Assembly (NCBI RefSeq): GCF_002300555.2
Contig: NZ_NTHN02000016.1
Span: 1 to 64,000, forward strand
Reading direction: 5' to 3'
Source: Alloyangia mangrovi
GTDB lineage: Bacteria; Pseudomonadota; Alphaproteobacteria; Rhodobacterales; Rhodobacteraceae
Length of the DNA stretch: 64,000 nucleotides
Of this stretch, positions 8,191 through 17,727 are shown piece by piece (positions within the stretch are counted from its first letter, which is position 1; each line of letters begins with the position of its first letter). The position numbers were made by a program, and so were the translations under genes. The notes under the pieces were generated by a model that searched no databases, was not told the origin of the DNA, and worked only from the letters and a program-made list of their open reading frames with translations.

Positions 8191-8868
8191 TCAGTACTGC
8201 CAGAAGTCCTGCATCATGCCGCCGCGCGGGCCCTGCCCGTCACGCGGGCCTCGCTTGAAGCCCTTGCCGTCGTGATCCCGGTCACGCTCGCCGTGCCACT
8301 GGCGCTCGCCGCCTTCGTGGCGCATCATCCGGTCGCCCTTCTGGTGCTCTCCCATGCCGCGCTGCTCGTGGCGCATCGGGGCGGCTGCCGCAAGCTCGTC
8401 CTGGGTCACCTGGCCATCCTCATCCGCATCGAAGCGGTCGAAGAAGCCCATCGGCCCCTGCGCCTGCATCTCTTCTAGGGTCAGCTTGCCGTCCTTGTCG
8501 GCGTCGAAGCGCTCGAGCATACGCTCCTGCATGCGCGCCTTGCGCATCTCGAGCTGCTGCGCCTCGCGGGCGGCCTGGCGGGCGTCGGCAAAGGCGATCA
8601 ACTCGGCGCCCTCCAGCATCCCGTTGCCATCCGCGTCGGCGGTGGCATAGGCCTCGGCAAAGCCCGCGGCGGGGCCATGCGCCGCGAATTCCTCGCGGCT
8701 GATCGAGCCATTTCCATCGGCGTCGAAGGTTTCGAACATCTGCGTCATGGGCGCCTGACGATTGCCCTGCGGGCCCATCGGCTTGGCGTCGTTTGCAGCA
8801 AGAGCAAGGCTCGCCGAGCCCAGAACCACAAGGGCGACGCCGGTCATCAGTTTGGTCATGCGTGTCAT
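8191..8868 (-). CDS. Secreted EF-hand calcium-binding protein
   Basis: A 225-residue protein with a signal peptide (hydrophobic run LMTGVALVVLGSASLALA, then AND). Four EF-hand loops are readable: DADGNGSISREE, DADGNGMLEGAE, DADKDGKLTLEE and DADEDGQVTQDE, all with Asp/Asn at calcium positions. The C-terminal ~50 residues are rich in His, Arg, Gly and Met. The start at 8868 (MTRMTKLM) is chosen since it begins a normal signal peptide. It lies upstream of the ECF sigma gene on the same strand, separated by a hairpin. It may be a periplasmic calcium buffer or sensor, perhaps a target of the sigma factor; this link is inferred. Confidence 0.85.
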   Translation of the reverse strand: MTRMTKLMTGVALVVLGSASLALAANDAKPMGPQGNRQAPMTQMFETFDADGNGSISREEFAAHGPAAGFAEAYATADADGNGMLEGAELIAFADARQAAREAQQLEMRKARMQERMLERFDADKDGKLTLEEMQAQGPMGFFDRFDADEDGQVTQDELAAAAPMRHEQRGMGEHQKGDRMMRHEGGERQWHGERDRDHDGKGFKRGPRDGQGPRGGMMQDFWQY

Positions 8869-9120
8869 CGCTGCGATCTCCTCATTGCATCGCGTCTCTT
8901 GCCGGCGGCCTGTTTGCCGTCCGATCACTAGCTTTCACGCGGGGCGCCGGAACTTCCGTCGTGACTCGGGAAAGTTTTTTTTGTCGGGGGCCGATTTTTC
9001 GGATCTACCCGGCCGCGCCGTCGCGGAAAAACCTGTATCCGCCAGGCCTCTTTGCGACATCACGCCGCTGCGCGCTCCTGTCCTCTTTAAATGAGGCCGG
9101 GCTTGCGCCACCTTTGGGGC

Positions 9121-9534
9121 ATGACTTCCAAGGTGCATCCCATGACCGACCTGTCGCCGGAGCGCGAGACCGAGCGCGAGACCTGGCCCGCCGTCTGGCG
9201 CGGCTTCCGTTGCCGCTGCCCCAACTGCGGCAACGGCCCGATCCTGCGCTCCTATCTCAAGGTGCGCGACCATTGCCCGGTCTGCCGCGAGGAGCTGCAC
9301 CATCACCGCGCCGACGACGGCCCGGCCTATCTGACCATCCTCATCGTCGGCCACATCATGGCACCGGCACTGCTCTGGGTGTTCACCACCTGGCGGCCCG
9401 AGCCGCTGATCCTGATCACCATCTTCCTTATTGGCTGCATCGGGCTTTCCCTCTACCTTCTGCCGCGACTGAAGGGGGCGATCGTCGGCTTCCAGTGGGC
9501 GCGCGAGATGCACGGCTTCGCGCGCGAGCACTGA
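9121..9534 (+). CDS. DUF983 family membrane protein
   Basis: A 137-residue protein. A cytosolic N-terminal part carries two zinc-ribbon-like pairs (CRCPNCGNG and CPVC), followed by two hydrophobic segments (YLTILIVGHIMAPALLWVF and LILITIFLIGCIGLSLYLL). This is the standard DUF983 layout. Function is unknown. The start could be 9121 (MTSKVH) or 9142 (MTDLSP). It is followed 47 bases later by the Nudix gene on the same strand, and the two may be co-transcribed. Confidence 0.88.
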   Translation: MTSKVHPMTDLSPERETERETWPAVWRGFRCRCPNCGNGPILRSYLKVRDHCPVCREELHHHRADDGPAYLTILIVGHIMAPALLWVFTTWRPEPLILITIFLIGCIGLSLYLLPRLKGAIVGFQWAREMHGFAREH

Positions 9535-9581
9535 GACTGCGTCTCCCCCGCACGGCCTAGAAAAGACGCAGGGGAATGCGC

Positions 9582-10316
9582 ATGAGCAGCGACAAGACAG
9601 CCATCCGAGACGCAGCCACGGTGATCGTGCTGCGCGACCGCGACAGCCGCCCGAGCGTGCTGATGGGACAGCGCGGCGCGGGCGCCGCCTTCATGCCCAA
9701 CAAGTTCGTCTTTCCCGGCGGCGCGGTGGATGCCGCCGACGCCGAGGTGAAGCTCGCCGCCCCCCTGCCCGCCGCCTGCGCCACGCGGCTCGACGAGGAT
9801 GCGCCCGCGGGTCGGGGCCCGGCGCTGGCCGCCGCGGCGATCCGCGAACTCTGGGAGGAAACCGGGCAGGTGCTGGGCTGGCCCGGCAAGTGGCCGACCC
9901 CGCCCGAAGGCTGGGAGAGTTTTGCCGAGACCGGCCACCGCCCTTCGGCCTCGGCGCTGCAATTCGTCTTCCGCGCCATCACCCCGCCGGGCCGCCCGCG
10001 CCGCTTCGACGCACGTTTCTTCCTGGTGGATGCCGAGGCGCTGAAGTCCGATCCTGATGATTTCTCCGCCGCCTCGGACGAGTTGTCGCACCTGCAATGG
10101 GTGCCGCTCGACGAGGTGCGCCGCTTCGATCTGCCCTTCATCACCGAGGTGGTGCTGGCCGAGATCGCCGCCCGGGTCACCGACCGCCGCGCGCCGAGCT
10201 CGGTGCCCTTCTTCCGCAACGACGACGAGGAAAGCCTCTTCCTGCGGCTCAACGGCCGCGCTCCCGGCACGCCCGAGGAGAGCAGGCCGAAGCGTCAGCT
10301 GCGGATCAGAAGGTAA
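9582..10316 (+). CDS. NUDIX hydrolase (NUDT19-like layout)
   Basis: A 244-residue Nudix hydrolase, acting on a nucleoside diphosphate-linked or CoA-like substrate. The Nudix box is split: FPGGAVD lies near residue 45 and RELWEETG near residue 85, with an insertion of about 40 residues between, as in the NUDT7/NUDT19 group. The catalytic Glu pair is present. The ATG at 9582 is preferred over that at 9576 because the GGGG ribosome site then has normal spacing. Its 3' end overlaps the convergent membrane-protein gene by 22 bases. Confidence 0.88.
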   Translation: MSSDKTAIRDAATVIVLRDRDSRPSVLMGQRGAGAAFMPNKFVFPGGAVDAADAEVKLAAPLPAACATRLDEDAPAGRGPALAAAAIRELWEETGQVLGWPGKWPTPPEGWESFAETGHRPSASALQFVFRAITPPGRPRRFDARFFLVDAEALKSDPDDFSAASDELSHLQWVPLDEVRRFDLPFITEVVLAEIAARVTDRRAPSSVPFFRNDDEESLFLRLNGRAPGTPEESRPKRQLRIRR

Positions 10317-10660
10317 TAGACCGCCCCCAGCAGCGCTGCCAGGAGCGCGAGGTTGAACATCAGCCCCGCGAGCACGCCGAGCCGCCAGTGACTGCGCTCG
10401 GCCTTCACGTCGATCGTCTCGAGATGGCGCGCGATGCGCGCCTCGGCCCGCTCCAGCGCCGGCGTGTCGAGCCGCATGGCGAGCTTGGGATGCTCGGTCA
10501 TCCCCTGCGCCGCGCGCAGCGTGGCAAGGTCGCGCCGGGCCCAACGCGGCAGCCGGTGCGCCGCGCGCCGGGAACGCTTGTCAAAGCTGCCCTTGCCGAG
10601 GCCGAGGCGGCTCTCGAAGAGCGGCATGAGCCGCGCGCCGAATTTGGGGGTCTGATCCAT
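10295..10660 (-). CDS. Hypothetical membrane protein
   Basis: A 121-residue protein, not recognised. Its N-terminal ~85 residues are basic and polar (FESRLGLGKG, then many Arg). The C-terminus has one hydrophobic segment (GVLAGLMFNLALLAALLGAVYY), so it is probably a tail-anchored inner-membrane protein. The start at 10660 (MDQTPKFG) is chosen since sequence upstream is low-complexity. It is convergent with the Nudix gene and overlaps it by 22 bases. Confidence 0.65.
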   Translation of the reverse strand: MDQTPKFGARLMPLFESRLGLGKGSFDKRSRRAAHRLPRWARRDLATLRAAQGMTEHPKLAMRLDTPALERAEARIARHLETIDVKAERSHWRLGVLAGLMFNLALLAALLGAVYYLLIRS

Positions 10661-10853
10661 GGCGCAAATCTCCGGCATTTGCCGCCCGTACGCAAGCGGC
10701 GGCCGTGTTGCGGGAGGGGAAGGGCCGGATTTCCGCAGGATGCCGCGCCCAACCTCCTTCGAAAGAGGTTGCAAATCTCTGCGACGAGATTTGCCCCCGC
10801 ACTCCATGCGTTTTGGACTTTTCCGTGCCCCGCCCCCGGCCTAGACAGGGCGC

Positions 10854-11618
10854 ATGCTGAACATGATCCGCCACGGCTCCGCCACCGACCGACCGCCGCT
10901 CGTCATCGTCCACGGGCTCTTCGGCTCCGCCCGCAACTGGGGGGTGATCTCCAAGCGTCTGTCGGACCAGCGAGAGGTGATCGCGGTGGACCAGCGCAAC
11001 CACGGCGACAGCCCCTGGCAGGACAGCCACGACTACGAAGGCATGGCCGCCGACATCGCCGAGGTGATCGAGTGCCTCGGGGGCCGCGCCGACGTGCTGG
11101 GTCATTCCATGGGCGGCAAGGCCACCATGGCGCTCGCGCTCACCCGGCCCGAGCTGGTGAACCGGGCCATCCTCGCCGACATCGCGCCTGTGGCCTACAC
11201 GCACGACCAGAACCAGAACATCGCGGCGATGCGCTCGGTGGACCTGTCGTCGATCGAGAAGCGCTCGGACGCCAACGACCAGCTGGCAAAGGTGCTGGAC
11301 GATCCGACGCTCTGCAGCTTCTTCACCCAGTCGCTCGACCTCAAGGAGAAGCGCTGGAAGCTGAACCTCGACGTTCTCGAGGCGGAGATGCCGAAGATCC
11401 TCGGCTTCCCGCAGTTCGAGACCCGCTTCGAGCGGCCGGCGCTGTTCCTCTCGGGCGCCGAGTCGAGCTACGTGACGCCCGAGCACCGGGAGCGCATCCG
11501 CGCGCTCTTCCCGGCGGCAAAATTCGCCAAGCTGCCCGGCTGCGGCCACTGGCTGCACGCCGAGAAGCCGCGCGAGTTCGAGGCGGCGGTGCGGGCCTTC
11601 CTTGATCTGACCGCCTGA
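10854..11618 (+). CDS. Alpha/beta hydrolase (YbfF-like esterase)
   Basis: A 254-residue alpha/beta-fold hydrolase. HGLFGSARNW near residue 17 forms the oxyanion region, GHSMGGK near residue 83 holds the catalytic Ser, and GHWLHAEKP near the end holds the catalytic His. No signal peptide is seen. The pattern is that of YbfF-type esterases that cleave short or medium acyl esters, possibly acyl-CoA. It is monocistronic. Substrate is not shown by the sequence. Confidence 0.85.
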   Translation: MLNMIRHGSATDRPPLVIVHGLFGSARNWGVISKRLSDQREVIAVDQRNHGDSPWQDSHDYEGMAADIAEVIECLGGRADVLGHSMGGKATMALALTRPELVNRAILADIAPVAYTHDQNQNIAAMRSVDLSSIEKRSDANDQLAKVLDDPTLCSFFTQSLDLKEKRWKLNLDVLEAEMPKILGFPQFETRFERPALFLSGAESSYVTPEHRERIRALFPAAKFAKLPGCGHWLHAEKPREFEAAVRAFLDLTA

Positions 11619-11810
11619 CCGCGCAGCGGCGCCTGCCCATTTGACGGGCTGACGCAGGGGCGGATTTTCCTTTTCCGAATCCGCGCATTCCTCTTTTCAA
11701 ATCGCAAGGAGAGGCCCTTGCGTAGGCGGCGCACCCGCCCCTTCTGGTTTCCGAAACGCTTATGTTCCGGAAATCTCCCCATGCGTGCGCCTGCCCAGCC
11801 CAGCCCCGGG

Positions 11811-12779
11811 TCAGTCCCCTTCGAGCAGGTGCAGCTTGCCCTCGAGCCAGGGCAGCTGGCGTTGCGCCGGGGTGATCACCAGGTCACTGACAAGCTGGCG
11901 CATGGTGCGCGCCACGTCGCGCGGCACACGGTCCGCCCAATCGGCCGCCGCAAAGAGCGAGATGGTGCGGGAGAAAGGCTTTATCGGCAGCGGGTGCGCC
12001 TCGATCCGGTCGTGCACGCGCTCGGCGCGCATGTAGCCGAGCGGCGTGGTGATGCCCCAGCCGACGCCGCGGGCAACCAGCGTCATCAGCGAAAGGTGGG
12101 CGCCGATCTCGAAACGTTCGGCGAAATCCAGCTTGAGCCGCGAGAGGTGCGCCTCGATCTGCCTGCCAATCATCTGGTCGCGGTCGTAGCGCAGCATCGG
12201 CAGCGCCGACATCAGCGCCTCGGTGCCGCCCGCCTCGCGCGCCTTGCCGCGCGGCGCCACCAGCACGAAGGGATCGCGTACAAGCGGATATTCGATCACG
12301 CCCGGCGTGGAGGTGCCGGGGCTGGCGGCAATGGCGATATGCAGGTGCCGCTCGACCATCGACTGCATGATCTCGTGGCTCGGCGCGGTGACCAGCTTGA
12401 AGCGGCAGCGGGTCATGTTCTCGGCCAGTATGGTCACCAGCTGCGGCGTCAGGTCGTTGTCGAAATCGTCGATCACCCCGAGGTTGAGCTGCGACAGATG
12501 CGTCAGGTCCATCACCGTCAGCTCGTTCTGCGCCAGCCGGAGCTGGCCCAGCACCGCCTGCGTGCGCATCAGGAAGGAGCGCCCCGCCGGGGTCAGTTGC
12601 ATCGGCCGCCGCCCGTGATCCACCAAGTCGACGCCGAGCGCGCTCTCGAGGTTGCGCAGCTGCTGGCTCACCGCCGGCTGGCTGAGACCCGTGCGTTCGG
12701 CCGCCTGCGCCACGGATCCGGTTGCCGAGAGCGCCTCGAAGACCTCGAGCCCGCGCAGGCTGATCCCCTTCATCAGCAT
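11811..12779 (-). CDS. LysR family transcriptional regulator
   Basis: A LysR-type regulator of about 322 residues. The N-terminal winged helix-turn-helix (about residues 3-62) contains GSVAQAAERTGLSQPAVSQQLRNLE; the C-terminal periplasmic-binding-like domain follows. It is divergent from the histidinol-dehydrogenase-like gene, with about 100 bases between, so it very likely controls that gene. The ATG at 12779 is chosen because an AGAGGTGAGG ribosome site sits nine bases before it; a GTG at 12794 is possible. Confidence 0.9.
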   Translation of the reverse strand: MLMKGISLRGLEVFEALSATGSVAQAAERTGLSQPAVSQQLRNLESALGVDLVDHGRRPMQLTPAGRSFLMRTQAVLGQLRLAQNELTVMDLTHLSQLNLGVIDDFDNDLTPQLVTILAENMTRCRFKLVTAPSHEIMQSMVERHLHIAIAASPGTSTPGVIEYPLVRDPFVLVAPRGKAREAGGTEALMSALPMLRYDRDQMIGRQIEAHLSRLKLDFAERFEIGAHLSLMTLVARGVGWGITTPLGYMRAERVHDRIEAHPLPIKPFSRTISLFAAADWADRVPRDVARTMRQLVSDLVITPAQRQLPWLEGKLHLLEGD

Positions 12780-12883
12780 AAAGCCATGCCTCACCTCTGC
12801 CGGAACCCGTACCGGCGCGGCGCGACCATGGCACAGATTAACTTTTTCCGAAACTCCCCGAAATCAGGCAAGACCCCCTCCCC

Positions 12884-14170
12884 ATGACTGTGACCCACCT
12901 CAAGCCCGCCCCGGGCCTGCCGCCGCAGGCCGCCGCCGACACCGCCGACATCGTGCAGATCATGCTCGCCCGGCTGCGCGCCGAGGGCGAGGCGGCGGCG
13001 CTCGACTATGCCGCCCGGCTTGACGGCTGGCACGGCGAGATCGTGCTGCCAGCCGCGCGGCTCGCCGAGGCGCACCGCGCCCTGCCGGTCACCCTGGTCG
13101 AGGACATCGCCTATGCCCATGCCAATATCCGCGCCTTCGCCGAGGCACAGCGGGCCTCGGTGCAGGATTTCGAGATCGAACTGCGCCCCGGGCTGCGCGC
13201 GGGGCAGCGCCTGATCCCCGTCGGCTGCGCCGGCTGCTACGTGCCGGGTGGGCGCTATGCCCATATCGCCTCGGCGCTGATGACCGTGACCACGGCGCGC
13301 GCCGCGGGGGTGGACCGGGTGATCGCCTGCTCGCCGCCCGGCAGGGAGGGGGTGCCGCACGCGATCCTGCACGCGCTGCACGTGGCGGGCGTGGACGAGG
13401 TGCTGGCGCTCGGCGGGGTGCAGGGGATCGCCGCCATGGCCTTCGGCCTCTTCGGCCTGCCCCCGGCGGATCTCCTTGCAGGACCCGGCAACCAGTTCGT
13501 CGCCGAGGCCAAGCGGCAGCTTTTCGGCCCGGTGGGAATAGACATGGTGGCAGGGCCGACCGACGTGATGATCCTCGCCGATTCCGGCGCCGATCCCGAG
13601 GTGGTCGCGCTCGACCTGCTGGGACAGGCCGAACACGGCGGCAATTCGCCGGTCTGGCTGGCCACCGACCACCGCCCGCTGGCCGAGGCGGTGATCGCAC
13701 GCCTTCCGCGACTCGCCGAGACCCTGCCCGAGCCGAACCGCTCTGCCGCGCGCGAGGCCTGGGCACAGCTCGGCGAGGTGATGCTGTGCGACAGCCGCGA
13801 AGAAATGGCCGAGATCGCAGACCGTTACGCCTCCGAGCACCTGCATGTGATGGCCCGCGACCTGCCGTGGTGGCGGGCGCGGCTGCGGTGCTACGGCGCG
13901 CTCTTCCTCGGCGCCGGGACCACCGTGGCCTTTGGCGACAAGGCGGCGGGGCCGAACCACGTGCTGCCCACCGGACGTGCCGCGCGACACACCGGCGGGC
14001 TCTCGGTACACAAGTTTCTCAAGTGCGTCACATGGCAGGAGGCGGCGCCTCCGGCGCTGCCGGAGCTTGCCCGCGCCAGCGCCGGGATCAGCCGGGCCGA
14101 GGGCATGGAGGGCCATGCCCGCAGCGCCGAGGCGCGGCTGGCGCCCGGGCCCTTCCGGGCGGTTGGATGA
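12884..14170 (+). CDS. Histidinol-dehydrogenase family protein (possible HpsN-like)
   Basis: A 428-residue NAD-dependent dehydrogenase of the HisD family. Visible blocks are YVPGGRYAH, AGPGNQFVAEAKRQLFG, GPTDVMILAD, LGQAEHG (zinc-binding Gln and His), SEHLHV (catalytic Glu-His), AAGPNHVLPT and GLSVHKFLK. No other histidine-biosynthesis gene is near; a dedicated LysR regulator is divergent. In Rhodobacterales, HisD paralogs in this kind of context include sulfopropanediol 3-dehydrogenase (HpsN), and the phrase SALMTVTTARAAGV resembles that subgroup. Oxidation of a small polar alcohol is therefore more likely than histidine synthesis, but the substrate is inferred. Confidence 0.78.
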   Translation: MTVTHLKPAPGLPPQAAADTADIVQIMLARLRAEGEAAALDYAARLDGWHGEIVLPAARLAEAHRALPVTLVEDIAYAHANIRAFAEAQRASVQDFEIELRPGLRAGQRLIPVGCAGCYVPGGRYAHIASALMTVTTARAAGVDRVIACSPPGREGVPHAILHALHVAGVDEVLALGGVQGIAAMAFGLFGLPPADLLAGPGNQFVAEAKRQLFGPVGIDMVAGPTDVMILADSGADPEVVALDLLGQAEHGGNSPVWLATDHRPLAEAVIARLPRLAETLPEPNRSAAREAWAQLGEVMLCDSREEMAEIADRYASEHLHVMARDLPWWRARLRCYGALFLGAGTTVAFGDKAAGPNHVLPTGRAARHTGGLSVHKFLKCVTWQEAAPPALPELARASAGISRAEGMEGHARSAEARLAPGPFRAVG

Positions 14171-14192
14171 GATTGGACAGACCGCGCCGGGC

Positions 14193-14525
14193 TCAGAGCC
14201 CGGTGCACATGCGTTCGGCGCGGCTCACGAAGGCCGAGTAGCGGGTCCAGAAGTCCTTGTCGGAGCGGCGGTCCGACTGGCGGACCTCCTGTGCCTGATG
14301 CGGATCGCGGTAGAATTTCACTGCCCTGCGCTGGTCGCCGCCGCTCAACTCGTCGTTCGCCGCCGCCTGCACGCAGCCGCAGAGCGCATCGTTGCGCGCC
14401 TTGCGATCCGAGCTCATGCAGGCTTTGCTCACGGGCCCCGTCGCATAATATCTGTGGCCCGAGCCCGAGCCGCCACCGCAGCCCGCCACCAGCGCCAGAA
14501 TCGTCACCAGGAAAATCGGTTTCAT
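14193..14525 (-). CDS. Hypothetical lipoprotein
   Basis: A 110-residue protein with a lipoprotein signal peptide (MKPIFLVTILALVAGCGGG; lipobox VAGC). The mature part is polar with four Cys (ACMSS, LCGC and MCTG), which could form disulfides in the periplasm. No function is recognised. It is convergent with the HisD-like gene, with stops 23 bases apart. Confidence 0.75.
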   Translation of the reverse strand: MKPIFLVTILALVAGCGGGSGSGHRYYATGPVSKACMSSDRKARNDALCGCVQAAANDELSGGDQRRAVKFYRDPHQAQEVRQSDRRSDKDFWTRYSAFVSRAERMCTGL

Positions 14526-14671
14526 CCGCCTGCTCTCTTACTGCCCTTCGCATCGCGGATCTTGCGCCCGCGCTTCCTCGATTTCCCGAAGGATGCCCGA
14601 AGCCTGCGCCGGATTCAATTCACCGATTCGTTGCTGGACAGGGGCTTCCGTTACGCTATGCGGCCCGCCCG

Positions 14672-14750
14672 GCCGCCTGCGGCGGCGAGGGGCGCCGCCC
14701 CTCTTGGCCTGCGGCCAATTCACCCCGGGATATTTGCACCTAGAAGAAAG
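14672..14750 (-). repeat. Dispersed two-hairpin element, copy A
   Basis: On the minus strand: CTTTCTTCTAGG, TGC, AAATATCCCGGGG, then hairpin 1 (TTGGCC gca GGCCAA), hairpin 2 (AGGGGC ggc GCCCCT) and a further GCCGCC/GGCGGC hairpin. It lies between the divergent lipoprotein and lepA genes. Confidence 0.85.
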
Positions 14751-14917
14751 CCTTGGGCCGCGCCGGGAAATCGCCCGGAACCAGCGCCGTGCGGGGCTTC
14801 GCCGTGCGGCGGCGACGGGAAGGACCGCGGGAGGCGCGGGCGGATGGGCGCAGCCGCGCCGCCTGCCCTTCGATCCGGCTTGACCGGACGCCAAAACCCT
14901 TACATATCGGGCCAATC

Positions 14918-16720
14918 ATGACCGATCTCGCGCATATCCGTAACTTCTCCATCGTTGCCCACATCGACCACGGGAAATCCACCCTGGCCGACCGGCTGAT
15001 CCAGCTCACCGGCACCGTCGCCGAACGCGACATGCAGGAGCAAATGCTCGACTCGATGGATATCGAGCGCGAGCGGGGCATCACCATCAAGGCCAACACC
15101 GTCCGCATCGAGTACCCGGCGCAGGACGGCGAGACCTACGTGCTGAACCTGATCGACACGCCCGGGCACGTCGACTTCGCCTATGAGGTCGCGCGCTCTA
15201 TGCACGCGGTCGAGGGCTCGCTGCTGGTGGTCGACGCCACGCAGGGTGTCGAAGCGCAGACGCTGGCGAATGTCTACACGGCGATCGACGCCGACCACGA
15301 CATCGTGCCGGTGCTGAACAAAGTCGACCTGCCTGCTGCAGAGCCCGAGCGGGTGAAGGAGCAGATCGAGGACGTGATCGGCATCGACGCTTCGGAGGCC
15401 TGCCTGATCTCGGCCAAGACGGGCATCGGCATCCCCGACGTGCTGGAAGCCATCGTCAAGCGCCTGCCCGCGCCGCCCGAAGGGGATCGCAACAAGCCGC
15501 TGAAGGCGATGCTGGTGGATTCGAAGTACGACCAGTACCTCGGCGTGATCTGTATCGTGCGGATCATCGACGGCGTGCTGAAGAAGGGCGACCGGATCCG
15601 GATGATGAAGACCGGCGGCACCTATGATGTCGACGACGTCGGCGTCTACCGGCCGCAGATGACCAACGTGAAGGAACTCGGCCCGGGCGAGATCGGCTAT
15701 CTCAACGCCTCGATCAAGCAGGTCCGCGACACCCGCGTCGGTGACACGATCACCCACGAGAAGAAGCCCTGCGCCGAGCCGCTGCCGGGCTTCAAACCCT
15801 CGGTTCCGGTGGTGTTCTGCGGGCTCTTCCCCGTCGATGCGAACGACTTCGAGGACATGCGCGACGCCATCGAGAAGCTGGCGCTGAACGACGCCTCCTT
15901 CACCTTCGAGATGGAGACCTCGGCGGCGCTCGGCTTCGGCTTCCGCTGCGGCTTCCTCGGGCTGCTGCACCTTGAGGTGATCCGCGACCGCCTCGAGCGC
16001 GAGTACAACATCGAGTTGATCACCACCGCCCCCTCGGTGATCTACCACCTCTATACCAAGGACGGCGAGCGCCGCGACCTGCACAACCCCGCCGACATGC
16101 CCGACATGTCGACCGTGGACCACATCGAGGAGCCGCGGATCAAGGCCACCATCATGGTGCCCGACGAGTATCTCGGCGACGTCCTCAAGCTCTGCCAGGA
16201 GCGGCGCGGCATCCAGATGGACCTGACCTACGTCGGCGGCCGCGCGATGACGGTCTACGACCTGCCGCTCAACGAGGTGGTCTTCGACTTCTACGACCGC
16301 CTGAAGTCGGTGACGAAGGGCTACGCCTCGTTTGACTATGAGATGATCGGCTACCGCGAGGACAACCTCGTGAAGATGTCGATCCTGGTCAACGACGAGC
16401 CGGTCGACGCGCTGGCGATGATGGTGCACCGCGATCGCGCCGAGATGCGCGGCCGGGCGATGTGCGAGAAGCTGAAAGAGCTGATCCCTCGCCACATGTT
16501 CAAGATCCCGATCCAGGCGGCGATCGGCGGCAAGGTGATCGCCCGCGAGACTCTGTCGGCGATGCGCAAGGACGTGACCGCCAAGTGCTACGGCGGCGAC
16601 GCCACCCGGAAGAAGAAGCTGCTCGAGAAGCAGAAGGCCGGCAAGAAGAAGATGCGGCAATTCGGCAAGGTCGAAATCCCGCAGGAGGCCTTCATCTCCG
16701 CGCTCAAGATGGACAGCTGA
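14918..16720 (+). CDS. lepA: Elongation factor 4 (LepA)
   Basis: A 600-residue translational GTPase, full length for the family. The G domain shows AHIDHGKST (G1), DTPGHVDF (G3) and NKVDLP (G4); the C-terminal domain ends in the Lys-rich segment with [16 protein letters not shown] typical of LepA. It acts on ribosomes and helps with back-translocation or late 30S assembly. The start at 14918 (MTDLAHIRN) is where all family members begin. A terminator hairpin follows the stop. Confidence 0.97.
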   Translation: MTDLAHIRNFSIVAHIDHGKSTLADRLIQLTGTVAERDMQEQMLDSMDIERERGITIKANTVRIEYPAQDGETYVLNLIDTPGHVDFAYEVARSMHAVEGSLLVVDATQGVEAQTLANVYTAIDADHDIVPVLNKVDLPAAEPERVKEQIEDVIGIDASEACLISAKTGIGIPDVLEAIVKRLPAPPEGDRNKPLKAMLVDSKYDQYLGVICIVRIIDGVLKKGDRIRMMKTGGTYDVDDVGVYRPQMTNVKELGPGEIGYLNASIKQVRDTRVGDTITHEKKPCAEPLPGFKPSVPVVFCGLFPVDANDFEDMRDAIEKLALNDASFTFEMETSAALGFGFRCGFLGLLHLEVIRDRLEREYNIELITTAPSVIYHLYTKDGERRDLHNPADMPDMSTVDHIEEPRIKATIMVPDEYLGDVLKLCQERRGIQMDLTYVGGRAMTVYDLPLNEVVFDFYDRLKSVTKGYASFDYEMIGYREDNLVKMSILVNDEPVDALAMMVHRDRAEMRGRAMCEKLKELIPRHMFKIPIQAAIGGKVIARETLSAMRKDVTAKCYGGDATRKKKLLEKQKAGKKKMRQFGKVEIPQEAFISALKMDS

Positions 16721-16752
16721 TCCGGGGCTTCCCGGGTTTGCATCAGATGGCA

Positions 16753-16779
16753 GGCCGGGGCAGATGCGCCCCGGCCTTT
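16753..16779 (+). terminator. lepA terminator
   Basis: A perfect 9-bp stem, GGCCGGGGC with GCCCCGGCC, around a 6-base loop, followed by TTT, 32 bases after the lepA stop. Confidence 0.7.
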
Positions 16780-16847
16780 CCCGTTGTGGCGGGGCTGCCC
16801 CGCTTTCCCCTCCCCTCTTCACAGCATATCCGCATGGGAGATTTCCG

Positions 16848-17652
16848 ATGCCCGCACCGAAGACGACCGCCGCAGCGCTTGCGCTGCTGCTCTCCGCCAC
16901 CCCCCCTGTCCGCCGCGATCTGCGACTACCGACCGAGCCGGCTGGTCGGCGACACGGTGACCGGCGCCGCGGCTGCCGCCACCGGCGCCGTCGCGCAGGT
17001 CGCCGGCCATGCAACGGGCCATGCAACCGGCCAGCGCGGCGACGGCGGGTTCTACACGCTGGTCAACGCCACGAGCGGGCTCACGCTGCTGGGCGGCAAG
17101 CTCGCCGCCTCGGGCGGCGCGGCGGGACTGCTGGAGGGCGGCAGCGCCGCGGCGGCAGCGGCCATGGCCAACCCGATGGTCTGGGTCCCGGCACTGATCC
17201 TCGGCGCCGGCGGCGCCGGATACGAGGCCACCTGCGCCTATTTCGTCGACGAGCGGATCACCGATTACGACCACGTGCTGATGATCATGCGCGACTTCGA
17301 GGCGCATTCCGATCCGAGCTACTTCCGGCTCGAGGAAGACACGCTGAACCCCTTCATCGAGATCCACGACGAGGCCGGCAGCCGCGCGACCTACCGGATC
17401 GAGGATCTCTACATCGTCGACGGCATGCTCAAGCACCGGAGCTGGGGGCCGAACCGCAAGATCGGCCGGGTGGTCTTCGTGCCCGACGATGCCCCGAGCG
17501 AGGCGGTGCCGGAGGGCTCGGTGGTCGAGGTGTCGGAGACCCCTGCGCCCGAAATGTCCGCCCCCGAGGTGCCCGCTTCCGCGGCCCCAGATGCGGGCGC
17601 GGCCGAGGTCCCCTCGGCACCTGCGGCGGACCCCTTGCCCGCTACCGAGTGA
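16848..17652 (+). CDS. Secreted hypothetical protein with DUF-like beta domain, frame broken at a C7 run
   Basis: About 267 residues once one base is removed. The ATG at 16848 opens a clear signal peptide (MPAPKTTAAALALLLSAT); after seven C at 16900-16906 the frame shifts. One C fewer continues into PLSAA and ICDYRPS, a normal cleavage region. The mature part has an Ala/Gly-rich hydrophobic middle (about 95-130, could insert in a membrane), then a polar domain with DYDHVLMIMRDFEAH, and a Pro/Glu/Ala-rich tail. The family is not recognised. It is probably exported or envelope-associated. The break is probably a sequencing error. Confidence 0.65.
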
Positions 17653-17679
17653 GCGGGTGCAGCCCGGCTGACATGAGAA

Positions 17680-17703
17680 GAGCCGCCCCCGAGGGGGCGG
17701 CTC
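17680..17703. terminator. Hairpin between convergent genes
   Basis: A perfect 11-bp stem (GAGCCGCCCCC with GGGGGCGGCTC, 2-base loop) lies between two convergent stops and could serve both strands. There is no strong T tract. Confidence 0.6.
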
Positions 17704-17727
17704 CGGGATGACCGTGGTTGAGGGGGA

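Noticed and set aside
8949-8985. GGAACTT-type ECF promoter before the DUF983 gene
   Set aside because: A GGAACTT sequence is present, but no matching -10 element at proper spacing was found on either strand.
14900-17026. 708-residue open frame antisense to lepA
   Set aside because: It is a codon-bias shadow of lepA in high-GC DNA; no family features.
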